Made by a program: the position numbers and the translations under genes
Part shown: one piece after another, positions 1-7,529 of the stretch
How the letters are laid out: each line of letters opens with the position of its first letter
How positions within the stretch are numbered: the first letter of the stretch is position 1
The notes under the pieces: model-generated
Told to the model about the DNA's origin: nothing
Databases searched by the model: none
What the model saw: the letters and a program-made list of their open reading frames with translations, nothing else
Origin: Microbacterium sp. SYP-A9085
GTDB lineage: Bacteria; Actinomycetota; Actinomycetes; Actinomycetales; Microbacteriaceae
DNA: 64,000 bases
Direction: 5' to 3'
NCBI RefSeq assembly: GCF_009649635.1
Contig: NZ_WJII01000006.1
Location: forward strand, 124,001-188,000

Positions 1-1
1 G

Positions 2-472
2 CTCACCGGCGGCGGCACGCTGGTGTCCGGCGGTATCACCGTCGACCTGTCCAAGGTCACCGGCTACGCCGACATCGACACCGCCGCGTTCGACAGCCAG
101 GACGGCGAGCCCGCCGGCACGCTGCTGTCGTACGCCCTGTCTGACGACGGGAGCCTGGTCGGCACGTTCAGCAACGGCAAGACGCAGGTGCTCGCCCGCG
201 TCGCCCTCGCGACGTTCGTCAACCCCGGGGGGCTGGAGAAAACCGGGTCCTCGCAGTACATGCCGAGCGTCAACTCCGGCCAGCCGACGATCGGCACCGC
301 GGGTGCCGACGGCATGGGCACGATCGTCAGCGGGGCGCTGGAGATGTCCAACGTGGACCTGTCGCAGGAGTTCACGAACCTCATCGTCGCGCAACGCGGA
401 TTCCAGGCGAACGCGCGCATCATCACGACCAGCGATGAGGTGCTGCAGGAGCTGACGAACCTCAAGCGCTGA
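2..472 (+). CDS. flgE: Flagellar hook protein FlgE, C-terminal part (5' end outside window)
   Basis: This is the last 156 residues of a flagellar hook subunit; the frame is open from base 2, so the start lies upstream of the window. The conserved hook/rod C-terminal pattern is clear: a NPGGLEK segment, then SGALEMSNVDLSQEF and IVAQRGFQANARIITTSDE, ending in LTNLKR. These residues form the coiled-coil tail that packs in the tubular hook core. FlgE is exported by the flagellar type III apparatus whose gate genes lie downstream in this window. The same-strand flagellar series resumes at flbD after an oppositely oriented transporter. FlgG or FlgF is possible, but the NPGGL and DEVLQELTNLKR pattern favours FlgE. 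Confidence 0.87.
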   Translation, partial: LTGGGTLVSGGITVDLSKVTGYADIDTAAFDSQDGEPAGTLLSYALSDDGSLVGTFSNGKTQVLARVALATFVNPGGLEKTGSSQYMPSVNSGQPTIGTAGADGMGTIVSGALEMSNVDLSQEFTNLIVAQRGFQANARIITTSDEVLQELTNLKR

Positions 473-489
473 CGACTCGACCCCGGTGT

Positions 490-538
490 GCCCGACGGAG
501 GTCGTCCCGCCGTGTCGGGCCGCCCTGGGCCGGGCGGC
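490..538. terminator. Possible bidirectional terminator between flgE and the TDT gene
   Basis: Two GC-rich stems lie between converging gene ends: 490-496 pairs with 514-520 (GCCCGAC/GTCGGGC) and 519-525 pairs with 532-538 (GCCGCCC/GGGCGGC). They share two bases, so only one can form at a time. No T tract follows, which is common in GC-rich actinobacteria. Position is the main support. Confidence 0.35.
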
Positions 539-571
539 GCGGAGCGGCATGCGCCAGCGCCCGCCGGCCCT

Positions 572-1540
572 TCAGCGCGGTATCGTCGCGCGCGCGAGAA
601 CCGCGCCGCGCACCCGCAGGGCCGCCGTGGCCGCCCACACGACCAGGGTCTCCGCCGCGGCCACCGCCGCGAGGGGGGCGACCGGCAGCGAGGGGAACAG
701 GATGCCGACCTGGGCGGTTCCCAGCGCGTACACCCCGCTGGAAAACGCGGGTGGCCACGCCGGACGGCCGCGCAGACTGCGCACCCCTGCCAGGAACACC
801 ACGCTGCCGACGGTCACGGGGACGAGGACGACTGTGGCGATCGCCCAGCAGGCGACGGCCGTGAAGGCCAGCGTCCCCTCCGACAACGTGCCTGCCAGAC
901 TGCCCAGCACGTCCGCGGCCAGGCCCCCGCATCCCACCACGATCCACCAGGCGACTCGCGGTGCGCCGTGAAGTCCATGGCGCTGGATCCGCACCGCGCC
1001 CACAATCAACAGCGCGGCGTACCCCGCTGTGCCGGCCCACACGCACGCCCGCGCCATGACATCCAGCGCCGCAGCCCACTCCGGCCCGCACAGCGGGCGT
1101 AGCGTCCCCGCACCCGCAGCATCGGCCAGCAGCGCCGCCGGCGCTATGTACCATGCCCCGTTCACGGCACGCAGCCCCGGCCGGTCCGCGGCGACGGGGC
1201 CGACGACGACGACAAGCAGCAGCGCCGTCGTCGCCCATGTGAGCCAGACCGCGATGACGACGGTGACGCCGGGCGCGTCACCGGCCGTCAGCCCCAGGGC
1301 GATCACCGCGAGCCCCACCGGCACCGTGAAGTGCCCGAACCCGAACCGGGGCCGGAGACCGCGCACGCGCGCCAGTCCGGCGATCCCCTTCCCGGTGACC
1401 CCCAGGGCGATGACGATCGCTGTCGCCAGCAGGGGCGATCGCAGCGCGGGCAATGCGACCAGCCCCGTCAGCGCGGAAGCGGCTCCCGTCGCCATCACGG
1501 CGCCGAACGGCAGTCCGGAAGGAGTGGGCGGAAGGGGCAT
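572..1540 (-). CDS. TDT-family (TehA-like) membrane transporter
   Basis: A 322-residue, very hydrophobic protein with about ten predicted membrane helices. The N-terminal SGLPFGAVMATGA segment matches the opening motif of the tellurite-resistance/dicarboxylate transporter (TDT, TehA/SLAC1-like) family, whose members move small anions or organic acids; the substrate cannot be told from sequence. ATG 1540 is chosen because the first helix starts just after it, with GGGAG about 12 bases upstream; the open frame reaches further up but as low-complexity polar sequence. The gene is antisense to, and interrupts, the run of flagellar genes between flgE and flbD, and shows no visible link to motility. 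Confidence 0.78.
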   Translation of the reverse strand: MPLPPTPSGLPFGAVMATGAASALTGLVALPALRSPLLATAIVIALGVTGKGIAGLARVRGLRPRFGFGHFTVPVGLAVIALGLTAGDAPGVTVVIAVWLTWATTALLLVVVVGPVAADRPGLRAVNGAWYIAPAALLADAAGAGTLRPLCGPEWAAALDVMARACVWAGTAGYAALLIVGAVRIQRHGLHGAPRVAWWIVVGCGGLAADVLGSLAGTLSEGTLAFTAVACWAIATVVLVPVTVGSVVFLAGVRSLRGRPAWPPAFSSGVYALGTAQVGILFPSLPVAPLAAVAAAETLVVWAATAALRVRGAVLARATIPR

Positions 1541-1654
1541 TTGCCACCATTCTGCTCCCGTCCGGCTAACGCCCTGCGCAGATCGACCGACAGTGACCCA
1601 CGACAGCCCAGGAGGGGCCGTCAGGTCCTCGCTCGCGAGGCCGGAGTTTCCAGG

Positions 1655-1891
1655 ATGGAGCCCATGATCGTCGTCACGCGCTTGAACCGTACCCGGTTCG
1701 CGGTGAACCCCGACCTGGTCGAGCGCATCCAGGCCGCCCCGGACACCACGATCACCATGATCGACGGTGCCACGTTCATCGTCACCGAAACCATGGACCA
1801 GGTGATCGAGCAGATCACGCGCTTCCGCGCCCGCGTGCTCGCCGCCGCCGTCGCGTGGCCCCTGCCGGCCCTGCCCGAAGAGGACGGCTGA
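1655..1891 (+). CDS. flbD: FlbD-family flagellar protein
   Basis: A small protein (78 residues) matching the FlbD family found in Gram-positive and spirochaete flagellar operons. It has the family pattern IVVTRLN..RFAVNPDLVERI...PDTTITMIDG..FIVTE..DQVIEQI. The molecular role is poorly defined; it is consistently linked to motor genes. ATG 1655 has GGAG (1643-1646) 8 bases upstream; ATG 1664 would give the usual MI start of the family but has poorer spacing. The stop overlaps the motA start by one base (TGATG), so the two are translationally coupled. This is the first gene of a run of overlapping flagellar genes to 10665. Confidence 0.85.
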   Translation: MEPMIVVTRLNRTRFAVNPDLVERIQAAPDTTITMIDGATFIVTETMDQVIEQITRFRARVLAAAVAWPLPALPEEDG

Positions 1892-2718
1892 TGGATCCCG
1901 CACTGCTGATCGGGCTGGTCCTCGCGTTCGGGGCGCTCCTGGCGATGGTCGGCATCGAGGGCGCGTCGGTCACCGCGCTGCTGCTGCCCGCCCCGATGGT
2001 CCTCGTGTTCGGGGCGACGATCGCCGTCGGCATCGCCAGCGGCACGCTGCGCGATGCGGTGTTCGCGATCAAGTCGTTGCCGCGCGCGTTCCGCGGCGAC
2101 AGGCGCACCGCGCATGACATGATCGCCACGGTCGTCGGGTACGCGGAGAACGCCCGCACGTCAGGGCTCCTCGCGTTGGAGCAGTCGGTCGCCGATGAAA
2201 AAGACCCGTTCCTCAAGCAGGCCCTGCAGAGCATCGCCGACGGCACGGACGCCGACGAGTTGCGCACGGTGCTCGAGGACGAGATCGTCTCCGCCGCCGC
2301 ACGAAACCGGTCGGCATCCAGGTTCTACATGACGCTCGGCGGCTTCGCCCCCACCATCGGCATCATCGGCACCGTCGTCTCACTCACCCATGTGCTGGAG
2401 AACCTCGACAGCCCCGAGACACTGGGACCGATGATCGCCACCGCGTTCGTCGCGACCCTGTGGGGCCTGCTGTCGGCGAACTTCATCTGGCTGCCGATCG
2501 GCGGACGTCTGCAGCGCCTGGGCGAGCTGGAGCTGGAGCGGATGACGCTGCTCATGGAGGGGATGCTGGCGGTCCAGGCCGGCTCGCCACCGCACTTCGT
2601 CGGCGAACGGCTGCGTGCGATGGCCTCCCAGCGCCCGGCCGAAAAGGCGCCGAAGAAAGAGAAGTCCAGGCGGCGCCCCGACGCCGAACCCACCCGAGAC
2701 CCGGTGGCTTCCACATGA
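1891..2718 (+). CDS. motA: Flagellar stator protein MotA
   Basis: A 275-residue inner-membrane stator subunit that with MotB forms the proton channel driving the flagellar motor. Four hydrophobic segments are visible: two near the N-terminus, then a cytoplasmic loop with many charged residues, then two near residues 150-215. The conserved proline-containing helices GGFAPTIGIIGTVVSL and NFIWLPIGGRL are present. The start at 1891 overlaps the flbD stop, and the end overlaps motB by four bases (ATGA). The C-terminal tail is lysine/arginine-rich. The family assignment is secure; proton rather than sodium coupling is inferred. Confidence 0.93.
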   Translation: MDPALLIGLVLAFGALLAMVGIEGASVTALLLPAPMVLVFGATIAVGIASGTLRDAVFAIKSLPRAFRGDRRTAHDMIATVVGYAENARTSGLLALEQSVADEKDPFLKQALQSIADGTDADELRTVLEDEIVSAAARNRSASRFYMTLGGFAPTIGIIGTVVSLTHVLENLDSPETLGPMIATAFVATLWGLLSANFIWLPIGGRLQRLGELELERMTLLMEGMLAVQAGSPPHFVGERLRAMASQRPAEKAPKKEKSRRRPDAEPTRDPVAST

Positions 2719-3524
2719 GCATCCGGCGGTGGCGTCGCTCGGCGCACGAGGAGCCGGACGAGCCGGATGAGCGGTGGATGGCCTCGTACCTGGACATGGT
2801 CACGGTGCTCATGTGCATGTTCATCGTGCTGTTCGCGATGTCCACCGTCGACAAGGACAAGTTCGAGGCGCTCAGCAACTCCCTGGCCACCGGCTTCGGT
2901 CAGAAGTCGTCGGTGACGGTGGATGCCGCGAAGGGGGTCGTGGTGCCGGCCGACCTCCTGGACGAGGACGCGGAGGGCTTCGCCGACGTCCCGCTGGTGG
3001 ACGCCCGCGCCGAGTTCGACGAGCTGTCCGCGCTGCGCGACCGGCTGCGCAAGGCGCTGAGGACGAAGGGGCTGGAGAGCACGGCCACGCTGACGATCGA
3101 CGATCGCGGGCTCACGATCGGCCTGGTCAGCGCCGACACCTACTTCGCCACCAACAGCACCGTGCTCACCAAGAAGGCCGTCACGGTGCTCGACGCGATC
3201 GGCGGCGTCCTCGTGGACGTGCCGAACCAGATCTCGGTGGAGGGCCATGCCGACCATCGCACAGCGGCCGCCCCCTTCGCCACGAACTGGGAGCTCTCCA
3301 CAGGCCGGTCCACGCAGGTGCTGCGCTACCTCGTGGAAGACCAGGGGCTGAAGCCCACCCACGTGAAATCCGTCGGCTTCGGGGACGCGCACCCGGTGGC
3401 CCCCGGGACGAGCTCGGCGGCCCTCGCGCAGAACCGCCGCGTGGACATCGTCGTGCTCTCCGACGCGCCGGAGGAGGTGCGCCGGCTGCTGCCGAGGTTG
3501 CAGGCAGCGCAGCACCCGAACTGA
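2715..3524 (+). CDS. motB: Flagellar stator protein MotB
   Basis: A 269-residue stator partner of MotA. A charged N-terminus is followed by one membrane helix that begins SYLDMVTVLMCMF; Asp27 is the channel carboxylate that carries the ion. Residues about 110-260 form an OmpA-like peptidoglycan-binding domain (VEGHADHR, ELSTGRSTQVLRYL, FGDAHPV, NRRVDIVV). The start overlaps the motA stop. Only about 60 bases separate it from fliM, so there is no fliL gene here, although fliL often stands between motB and fliM in Gram-positive operons. Confidence 0.93.
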   Translation: MSIRRWRRSAHEEPDEPDERWMASYLDMVTVLMCMFIVLFAMSTVDKDKFEALSNSLATGFGQKSSVTVDAAKGVVVPADLLDEDAEGFADVPLVDARAEFDELSALRDRLRKALRTKGLESTATLTIDDRGLTIGLVSADTYFATNSTVLTKKAVTVLDAIGGVLVDVPNQISVEGHADHRTAAAPFATNWELSTGRSTQVLRYLVEDQGLKPTHVKSVGFGDAHPVAPGTSSAALAQNRRVDIVVLSDAPEEVRRLLPRLQAAQHPN

Positions 3525-3584
3525 CCCCGGATCCCCCTTACGCGCGTCGCGCACCACCCGATAGTCGCAGTCGTGGTGGTCCCG

Positions 3585-4499
3585 ATGAGCGCGCCCTCCG
3601 TCGCCCCCGCGGGCGCCGGAGTCGCCGTCGACGTCTACGACTTCGACCGACCCGCGGCGCTGAGCCGCGAGCACGCCCGACTGCTCGAGGTCGCCGCCGA
3701 GACGTTCTCGCGCCAGTGGGCCTCGCAGCTGTCGGCGAAGATCGGGGTGCGCGCGCATGTCGCGGTCGAGCTGGTCACGATGCAGACGTACGACGACTAC
3801 GCCGACTCGCTGCCGGCCACCACGACGATGGTGGTGTGCGCCCTGCCGGACTCGGACGCGCGCGTGGTCATCCAGTTCCCGCTGTCGGCGGGGATCGCGT
3901 GGATCGTGCAGATGGTGGGCGGCCGGCCGGCGAAGGAGCCGGAGGAGCGCCCGTTCACCCCGATCGAGCAGGCCCTCATCCGCGCGCTCATGGCCGACGC
4001 GGCCGAGAACCTCACGAACGCCCTCGGCGGCCTCCTGCCCGCGGACCTCGCCATCGTCGGCATCCAGTACAGCTCCCAGTTCGCGCAGGTCGCCGCGGCA
4101 AGCGACCTCGTCATCGTGGTGCGCTTCTCGATGCGGCTCGGGGACCGCACGATCCCCGCGAGCGTGATGCTGCCGGCGTCCGTGGTCCTGGAGAGCCTCA
4201 CCACACAGGAGGCGGAGAAGACGGATGCCGCCGTCCCCGGCCTTGTGCGCCGCCAGGTCGAGGCCACCCCGGTCGAGCTCGCGCTGCGGCTGAAGCCGCG
4301 CACCCTGCTCCCGCACGAAGTGCTGGCCCTGTCCGTCGGCGACATCCTCCCCTTCCCGCATGCCGCCGACCGGGCGCTGGACCTCGTCGCCGGGGACCAC
4401 CTCGTCGCCGCGGCCGCCGTCGGCACCAGCGGCGCCCGCCTTGCCTGCGTGATCACCGCGACCGCGCCCGACCCCGATCCCGCCGAGGAGTCCCTGTGA
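3585..4499 (+). CDS. fliM: Flagellar motor switch protein FliM
   Basis: A 304-residue C-ring component that couples chemotaxis signals to the direction of rotation. It has the FliM core: VYDFDRPAALSREHARLLE, then MQTYDDYADSLP, a central CheC-like domain, and a C-terminal SpoA-type domain (VELALRLKPRTLLPHEVLALSVGDILPF). The N-terminus is only about 20 residues long and I see no LSQ.EIDALL-type CheY-binding motif. ATG 3585 follows a GGTGG ribosome site; a GTG at 3573 is the alternative. The stop overlaps the fliN GTG start (GTGA). Confidence 0.9.
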   Translation: MSAPSVAPAGAGVAVDVYDFDRPAALSREHARLLEVAAETFSRQWASQLSAKIGVRAHVAVELVTMQTYDDYADSLPATTTMVVCALPDSDARVVIQFPLSAGIAWIVQMVGGRPAKEPEERPFTPIEQALIRALMADAAENLTNALGGLLPADLAIVGIQYSSQFAQVAAASDLVIVVRFSMRLGDRTIPASVMLPASVVLESLTTQEAEKTDAAVPGLVRRQVEATPVELALRLKPRTLLPHEVLALSVGDILPFPHAADRALDLVAGDHLVAAAAVGTSGARLACVITATAPDPDPAEESL

Positions 4500-5164
4500 C
4501 GAGCACCACCGCCCACGAATCCGCCGTCGCCGCCGCGCTCGCCGCGAGGCTGCCGACGGCGGCCCCGGTGACCGCCCGCGCCGCGCAGGCATCGGGCGAC
4601 ACCGGCGAGGCCGTCGTCGTCGGCTACATCGGGCAGACCAGCGCCCAGATCGCGGTGCAGATCCTCGACACCGCCGTGCTGGTGGACGGCATGGGCGACG
4701 CCCCGCTTCCCGATCGGCTGCACGCGGCGATGGATGCCGCCGCCGGCGCGCTCGGACCCGGAACCCTCGGCGACGCGACCGTGCAGGACGCGTCGGGGAT
4801 CTTCGCGCATCCGCTCGCACAGGTGTTCGACCTGCAGGGCGAGACCGGCCGCACGATAGGCAGGCTCGCGGTGCGGATCACGCACACCACCGGCGACGCC
4901 GACCCGCTGGGCTCCCCGTCACGGCGGCTGCACCGCATCGCCGGCGTCGAGATGGACCTCACCGTGGAGATCGGCCGCACCCGGATGGCGGTGCGCGACG
5001 TGCTCGATCTGGAGCCCGGCCGCATCGTGGAGCTCGACCGGTCCGCCGGCGCCCCTGCGGACGTGAAGCTGAATGGCCGTATCATCGCGCACGGCGAGAT
5101 CGTCGTGGTCGACCAGGACTACGCGGTGCGAATCACCCGCATCCTGGAGAACGCCGAGGTCTGA
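4496..5164 (+). CDS. fliN: Flagellar motor switch protein FliN, long form
   Basis: A 222-residue C-ring protein. The last 75 residues are a typical FliN/SpoA domain (GVEMDLTVEIGRTRMAVRDVL, ELDRSAGAPADVKLNGRIIAHGEIVVVDQDYAVRIT). The preceding roughly 140 residues form an extra domain with a CheC/CheX-like feel (AMDAAAGALGPGTLGDATVQDAS), making the layout closer to FliY of Firmicutes than to the 137-residue enterobacterial FliN. The start is a GTG overlapping the fliM stop, with GAGGAG seven bases upstream. Whether the extra domain has CheY-P phosphatase activity is unknown; I cannot find the full CheC active-site pair. Confidence 0.87.
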   Translation: MTSTTAHESAVAAALAARLPTAAPVTARAAQASGDTGEAVVVGYIGQTSAQIAVQILDTAVLVDGMGDAPLPDRLHAAMDAAAGALGPGTLGDATVQDASGIFAHPLAQVFDLQGETGRTIGRLAVRITHTTGDADPLGSPSRRLHRIAGVEMDLTVEIGRTRMAVRDVLDLEPGRIVELDRSAGAPADVKLNGRIIAHGEIVVVDQDYAVRITRILENAEV

Positions 5165-5165
5165 G

Positions 5166-6494
5166 CTGGACGACCTGCTGCTGGCGCTGCGCGTCGCCGT
5201 ATCGCTGGCGGCGGTGCTCGGCGTTCTCTGGTATCTGCAGCGCCGGCTCTCCCGCCGGACGGCGGGCCGGCAGGAGCAGCAGACGATCACGGTCCTCGGG
5301 CGCCAGGGGCTGGGCGCGAAGGCGCAGCTGGTCATCGTGCAGACCGACGACGCCCGCTACGTCCTCGGAGTGACCGAACACGGCGTGAACGTCGTCGACA
5401 AGCTGCCGGTGGGGCCGGCCGCCGCGGATCCCGCGGCCCCGTTCGACAGCATCCTGACCGCCGCGCAGGGGACGGATGCGGAGCCGGCGCCGCGCACCAG
5501 CGACGCCGCCCCAGCCCCGGCCCTGCGCGCCGACCCCGCCGCGGCCCTCCGCGCGCACCGCCGCACCGCCCGGGCCACCGCGTTCCCGCCGCCCGCGGCA
5601 AACCCGTTCGCATCCCTGACCACGCTCGGCGGCCTCTGGCCGCGCGGCATCGGCTCCCCGCGGAGAGCGACGCGTCCGGCATCCCGGGGCCGCCGCACCG
5701 GCCGCTGGATGCTGCTGATCGCCGGCGTGATCGTCGTGAGCGGCGTGCTCGCGATGACGATCGGCACGCCCGCGCACGCTGCCACGATAGGCCCCACCCC
5801 GCCGACACCGCCCGCCGTCGCGCCCGGCATCACGATCGACATCAACGGGATCGACGGGTCGCCGTCGGCGTCGATCCTGACCCTGCTGGGCATCACGCTG
5901 CTGTCAGTGGCGCCGGCGCTGCTGCTGATGATGTCGGCGTTCACGAAGATCTTCGTGGTGCTCGCGATGACCCGCAATGCGCTGTCGCTGCCGACGATCC
6001 CGCCGAACCAGGTGCTCGCGGGGCTGGCCCTGTTCCTGTCGCTGTTCATCATGTGGCCGGTGCTCACCGACATCAACCACCTCGCCGTGCAGCCCTACGT
6101 GAACGGCGACATGACGTTCGCGCACGCCATCGACGTGGGGCAGGGACCACTCCGGGACTGGATGCTGTCGTTCACGAGACAGGAGGATCTGGCGCTGATG
6201 GCACGGGTGGCGGGGCAGGCGAACCCGGCCGACCCGGCGAGCGTGCCGATGCAGATGCTCATCCCGGCATTCATGATCTCCGAGCTGCGCGCCGCGTTCG
6301 TGATCGGCCTGGTCATCTTCGTGCCGTTCCTGGTCATCGACCTCGTCGTCGCCGCCGCGCTCATGTCGATGGGCATGATGATGCTGCCGCCGGTGATGAT
6401 CTCGCTCCCGTTCAAGATCCTGTTGTTCGTCCTCGTGGACGGCTGGGGTCTGATCGTGAAATCCCTCCTGGAGAGCTACGGGGGCGCCGGATGA
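5166..6494 (+). CDS. fliP: FliO and FliP in one open frame: flagellar export gate protein
   Basis: The frame encodes two units without a stop between them. Residues 1-75 look like FliO: one membrane helix (DDLLLALRVAVSLAAVLGVLWYL), a basic stretch and an ITVLGRQGLGAKAQLVIVQ core. A Pro/Ala-rich linker follows, then a basic patch, a signal-like helix (MLLIAGVIVVSGVLAMTIG, AHA) and full FliP (SAFTKIFVVLAMTRNALSLPTIPPNQVLAGLALFLS to the C-terminus). FliP is the core pore subunit of type III export; FliO assists its assembly. No ATG, GTG or TTG occurs between ATG 5073, deep inside fliN, and GTG 5211, inside the helix. CTG 5166, with GAGG seven bases upstream, is the best start. FliP might also restart at ATG 5709, but no ribosome site is seen there. 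Confidence 0.82.
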   Translation: MDDLLLALRVAVSLAAVLGVLWYLQRRLSRRTAGRQEQQTITVLGRQGLGAKAQLVIVQTDDARYVLGVTEHGVNVVDKLPVGPAAADPAAPFDSILTAAQGTDAEPAPRTSDAAPAPALRADPAAALRAHRRTARATAFPPPAANPFASLTTLGGLWPRGIGSPRRATRPASRGRRTGRWMLLIAGVIVVSGVLAMTIGTPAHAATIGPTPPTPPAVAPGITIDINGIDGSPSASILTLLGITLLSVAPALLLMMSAFTKIFVVLAMTRNALSLPTIPPNQVLAGLALFLSLFIMWPVLTDINHLAVQPYVNGDMTFAHAIDVGQGPLRDWMLSFTRQEDLALMARVAGQANPADPASVPMQMLIPAFMISELRAAFVIGLVIFVPFLVIDLVVAAALMSMGMMMLPPVMISLPFKILLFVLVDGWGLIVKSLLESYGGAG

Positions 6495-6766
6495 GCCCCG
6501 AAGCCGCCCTGGACATCGGCGCGCAGGCCCTCGTGATCGCCGCGAAGCTGGCCGCCCCGATCCTCGTCACGGCGCTCGTGGTGGGTCTGGCGATATCGCT
6601 GCTGCAGTCGATCACGCAGGTCCAGGAGGTCACGCTCTCGTTTGTGCCGAAGGCCATCGCCGTCGCCGTCGCGCTGCTGGTGGCCGGCAACTGGATGATC
6701 ACCGAGATGATCGCGTTCACGAACGAGATGTTCACCCGCATCCCGTCCCTGCTGTCGGGGGGATGA
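6491..6766 (+). CDS. fliQ: Flagellar export gate protein FliQ
   Basis: A 91-residue protein with two membrane helices (LVIAAKLAAPILVTALVVGLA and AIAVAVALLVAGNWMITEMI) joined by the conserved LLQSITQVQEVTLSFVPK loop, diagnostic for FliQ. FliQ is a minor subunit of the FliPQR export pore in the centre of the MS ring. The start overlaps the preceding stop by four bases, and fliR begins two bases after its stop, so pore subunits are made from adjacent coupled cistrons. Confidence 0.93.
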   Translation: MSPEAALDIGAQALVIAAKLAAPILVTALVVGLAISLLQSITQVQEVTLSFVPKAIAVAVALLVAGNWMITEMIAFTNEMFTRIPSLLSGG

Positions 6767-6767
6767 G

Positions 6768-7529
6768 ATGCACATCCCGGTCGACGTCGTGTGGCTCGAG
6801 GCGACGATGCTGGCGGCGGTGCGGATCACCGCGTTCCTGTTCATCGCGCCGCCGTTCTCGCACGGCGCCATCCCCGCCCGGATCAAGGCGATGCTCGGAG
6901 TGGGGCTCGCCCTCGCCGTCAGCGGCGGCGTCGCGCCGGGGCACCGGAGCATGGACGTCGCGCCGTTCCTCGGCGCGCTCGCGCTGCAGCTCGTGGTCGG
7001 CGCCCTGCTGGGGTTCCTCGTGATGATGTGCTTCTCCGCCATCCAGGCCGCCGGCGGACTCATCGACGTGTTCGGCGGCTTCCAGCTCGCGCAGGTCTTC
7101 GACCCGCAGTCGCAGGTCAACGGCGCCCAGTTCACGCGGCTTTTCCAGATGACGGCGCTGACCCTGCTGTTCGCCTCGGGGGGGTATCAGCTCATCATCG
7201 CCGGGCTCACCCGCAGCTTCGACGCGGTGCCCGTGGACGGGACGTTCGCCGTCGGCGCCCCGGCACAGCTGATCGTCGAGGGGGTGTCGCAGATGTTCGT
7301 GGCCGCGGTCCAGATCGCCGGGCCGCTCATCCTCGTGCTGTTCCTCGCGGATGTCGCGCTGGGCCTGGTCACGCGCGGCGCTCCGGCCCTGAACGCGTTC
7401 GCGCTGGGGCTGCCCGTCAAGCTGCTGCTGACGCTGGCCCTGGCCGGCACCGTGTTCCTCGTCCTGCCCGGCATCCTCGAGGCCCTCGGCACCGACGCCT
7501 TCCGAATCATGCGGAGCGTGGGGCGATGA
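6768..7529 (+). CDS. fliR: Flagellar export gate protein FliR
   Basis: A 253-residue protein with several hydrophobic helices throughout. Family hallmarks are the N-terminal RITAFLFIAPPFSHGAIPARIKAMLG and the central GLIDVFGGFQLAQVFDPQSQVNGA. FliR completes the FliP5Q4R1 export pore. The C-terminus (LFLADVALGLVTRGAPALNAFALGLPVKLLLTL) also matches the family. Its stop overlaps the flhB start by four bases. Length is normal for FliR, so there is no FliR-FlhB fusion here. Confidence 0.93.
   Translation: MHIPVDVVWLEATMLAAVRITAFLFIAPPFSHGAIPARIKAMLGVGLALAVSGGVAPGHRSMDVAPFLGALALQLVVGALLGFLVMMCFSAIQAAGGLIDVFGGFQLAQVFDPQSQVNGAQFTRLFQMTALTLLFASGGYQLIIAGLTRSFDAVPVDGTFAVGAPAQLIVEGVSQMFVAAVQIAGPLILVLFLADVALGLVTRGAPALNAFALGLPVKLLLTLALAGTVFLVLPGILEALGTDAFRIMRSVGR

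Noticed and set aside
2325..4820. Very long open frame antisense to motA, motB, fliM and fliN
   Set aside because: GC-rich DNA keeps antisense frames open. The product is a low-complexity Arg/Gly/His-rich chain without family motifs, and the opposite strand encodes well-known flagellar proteins.
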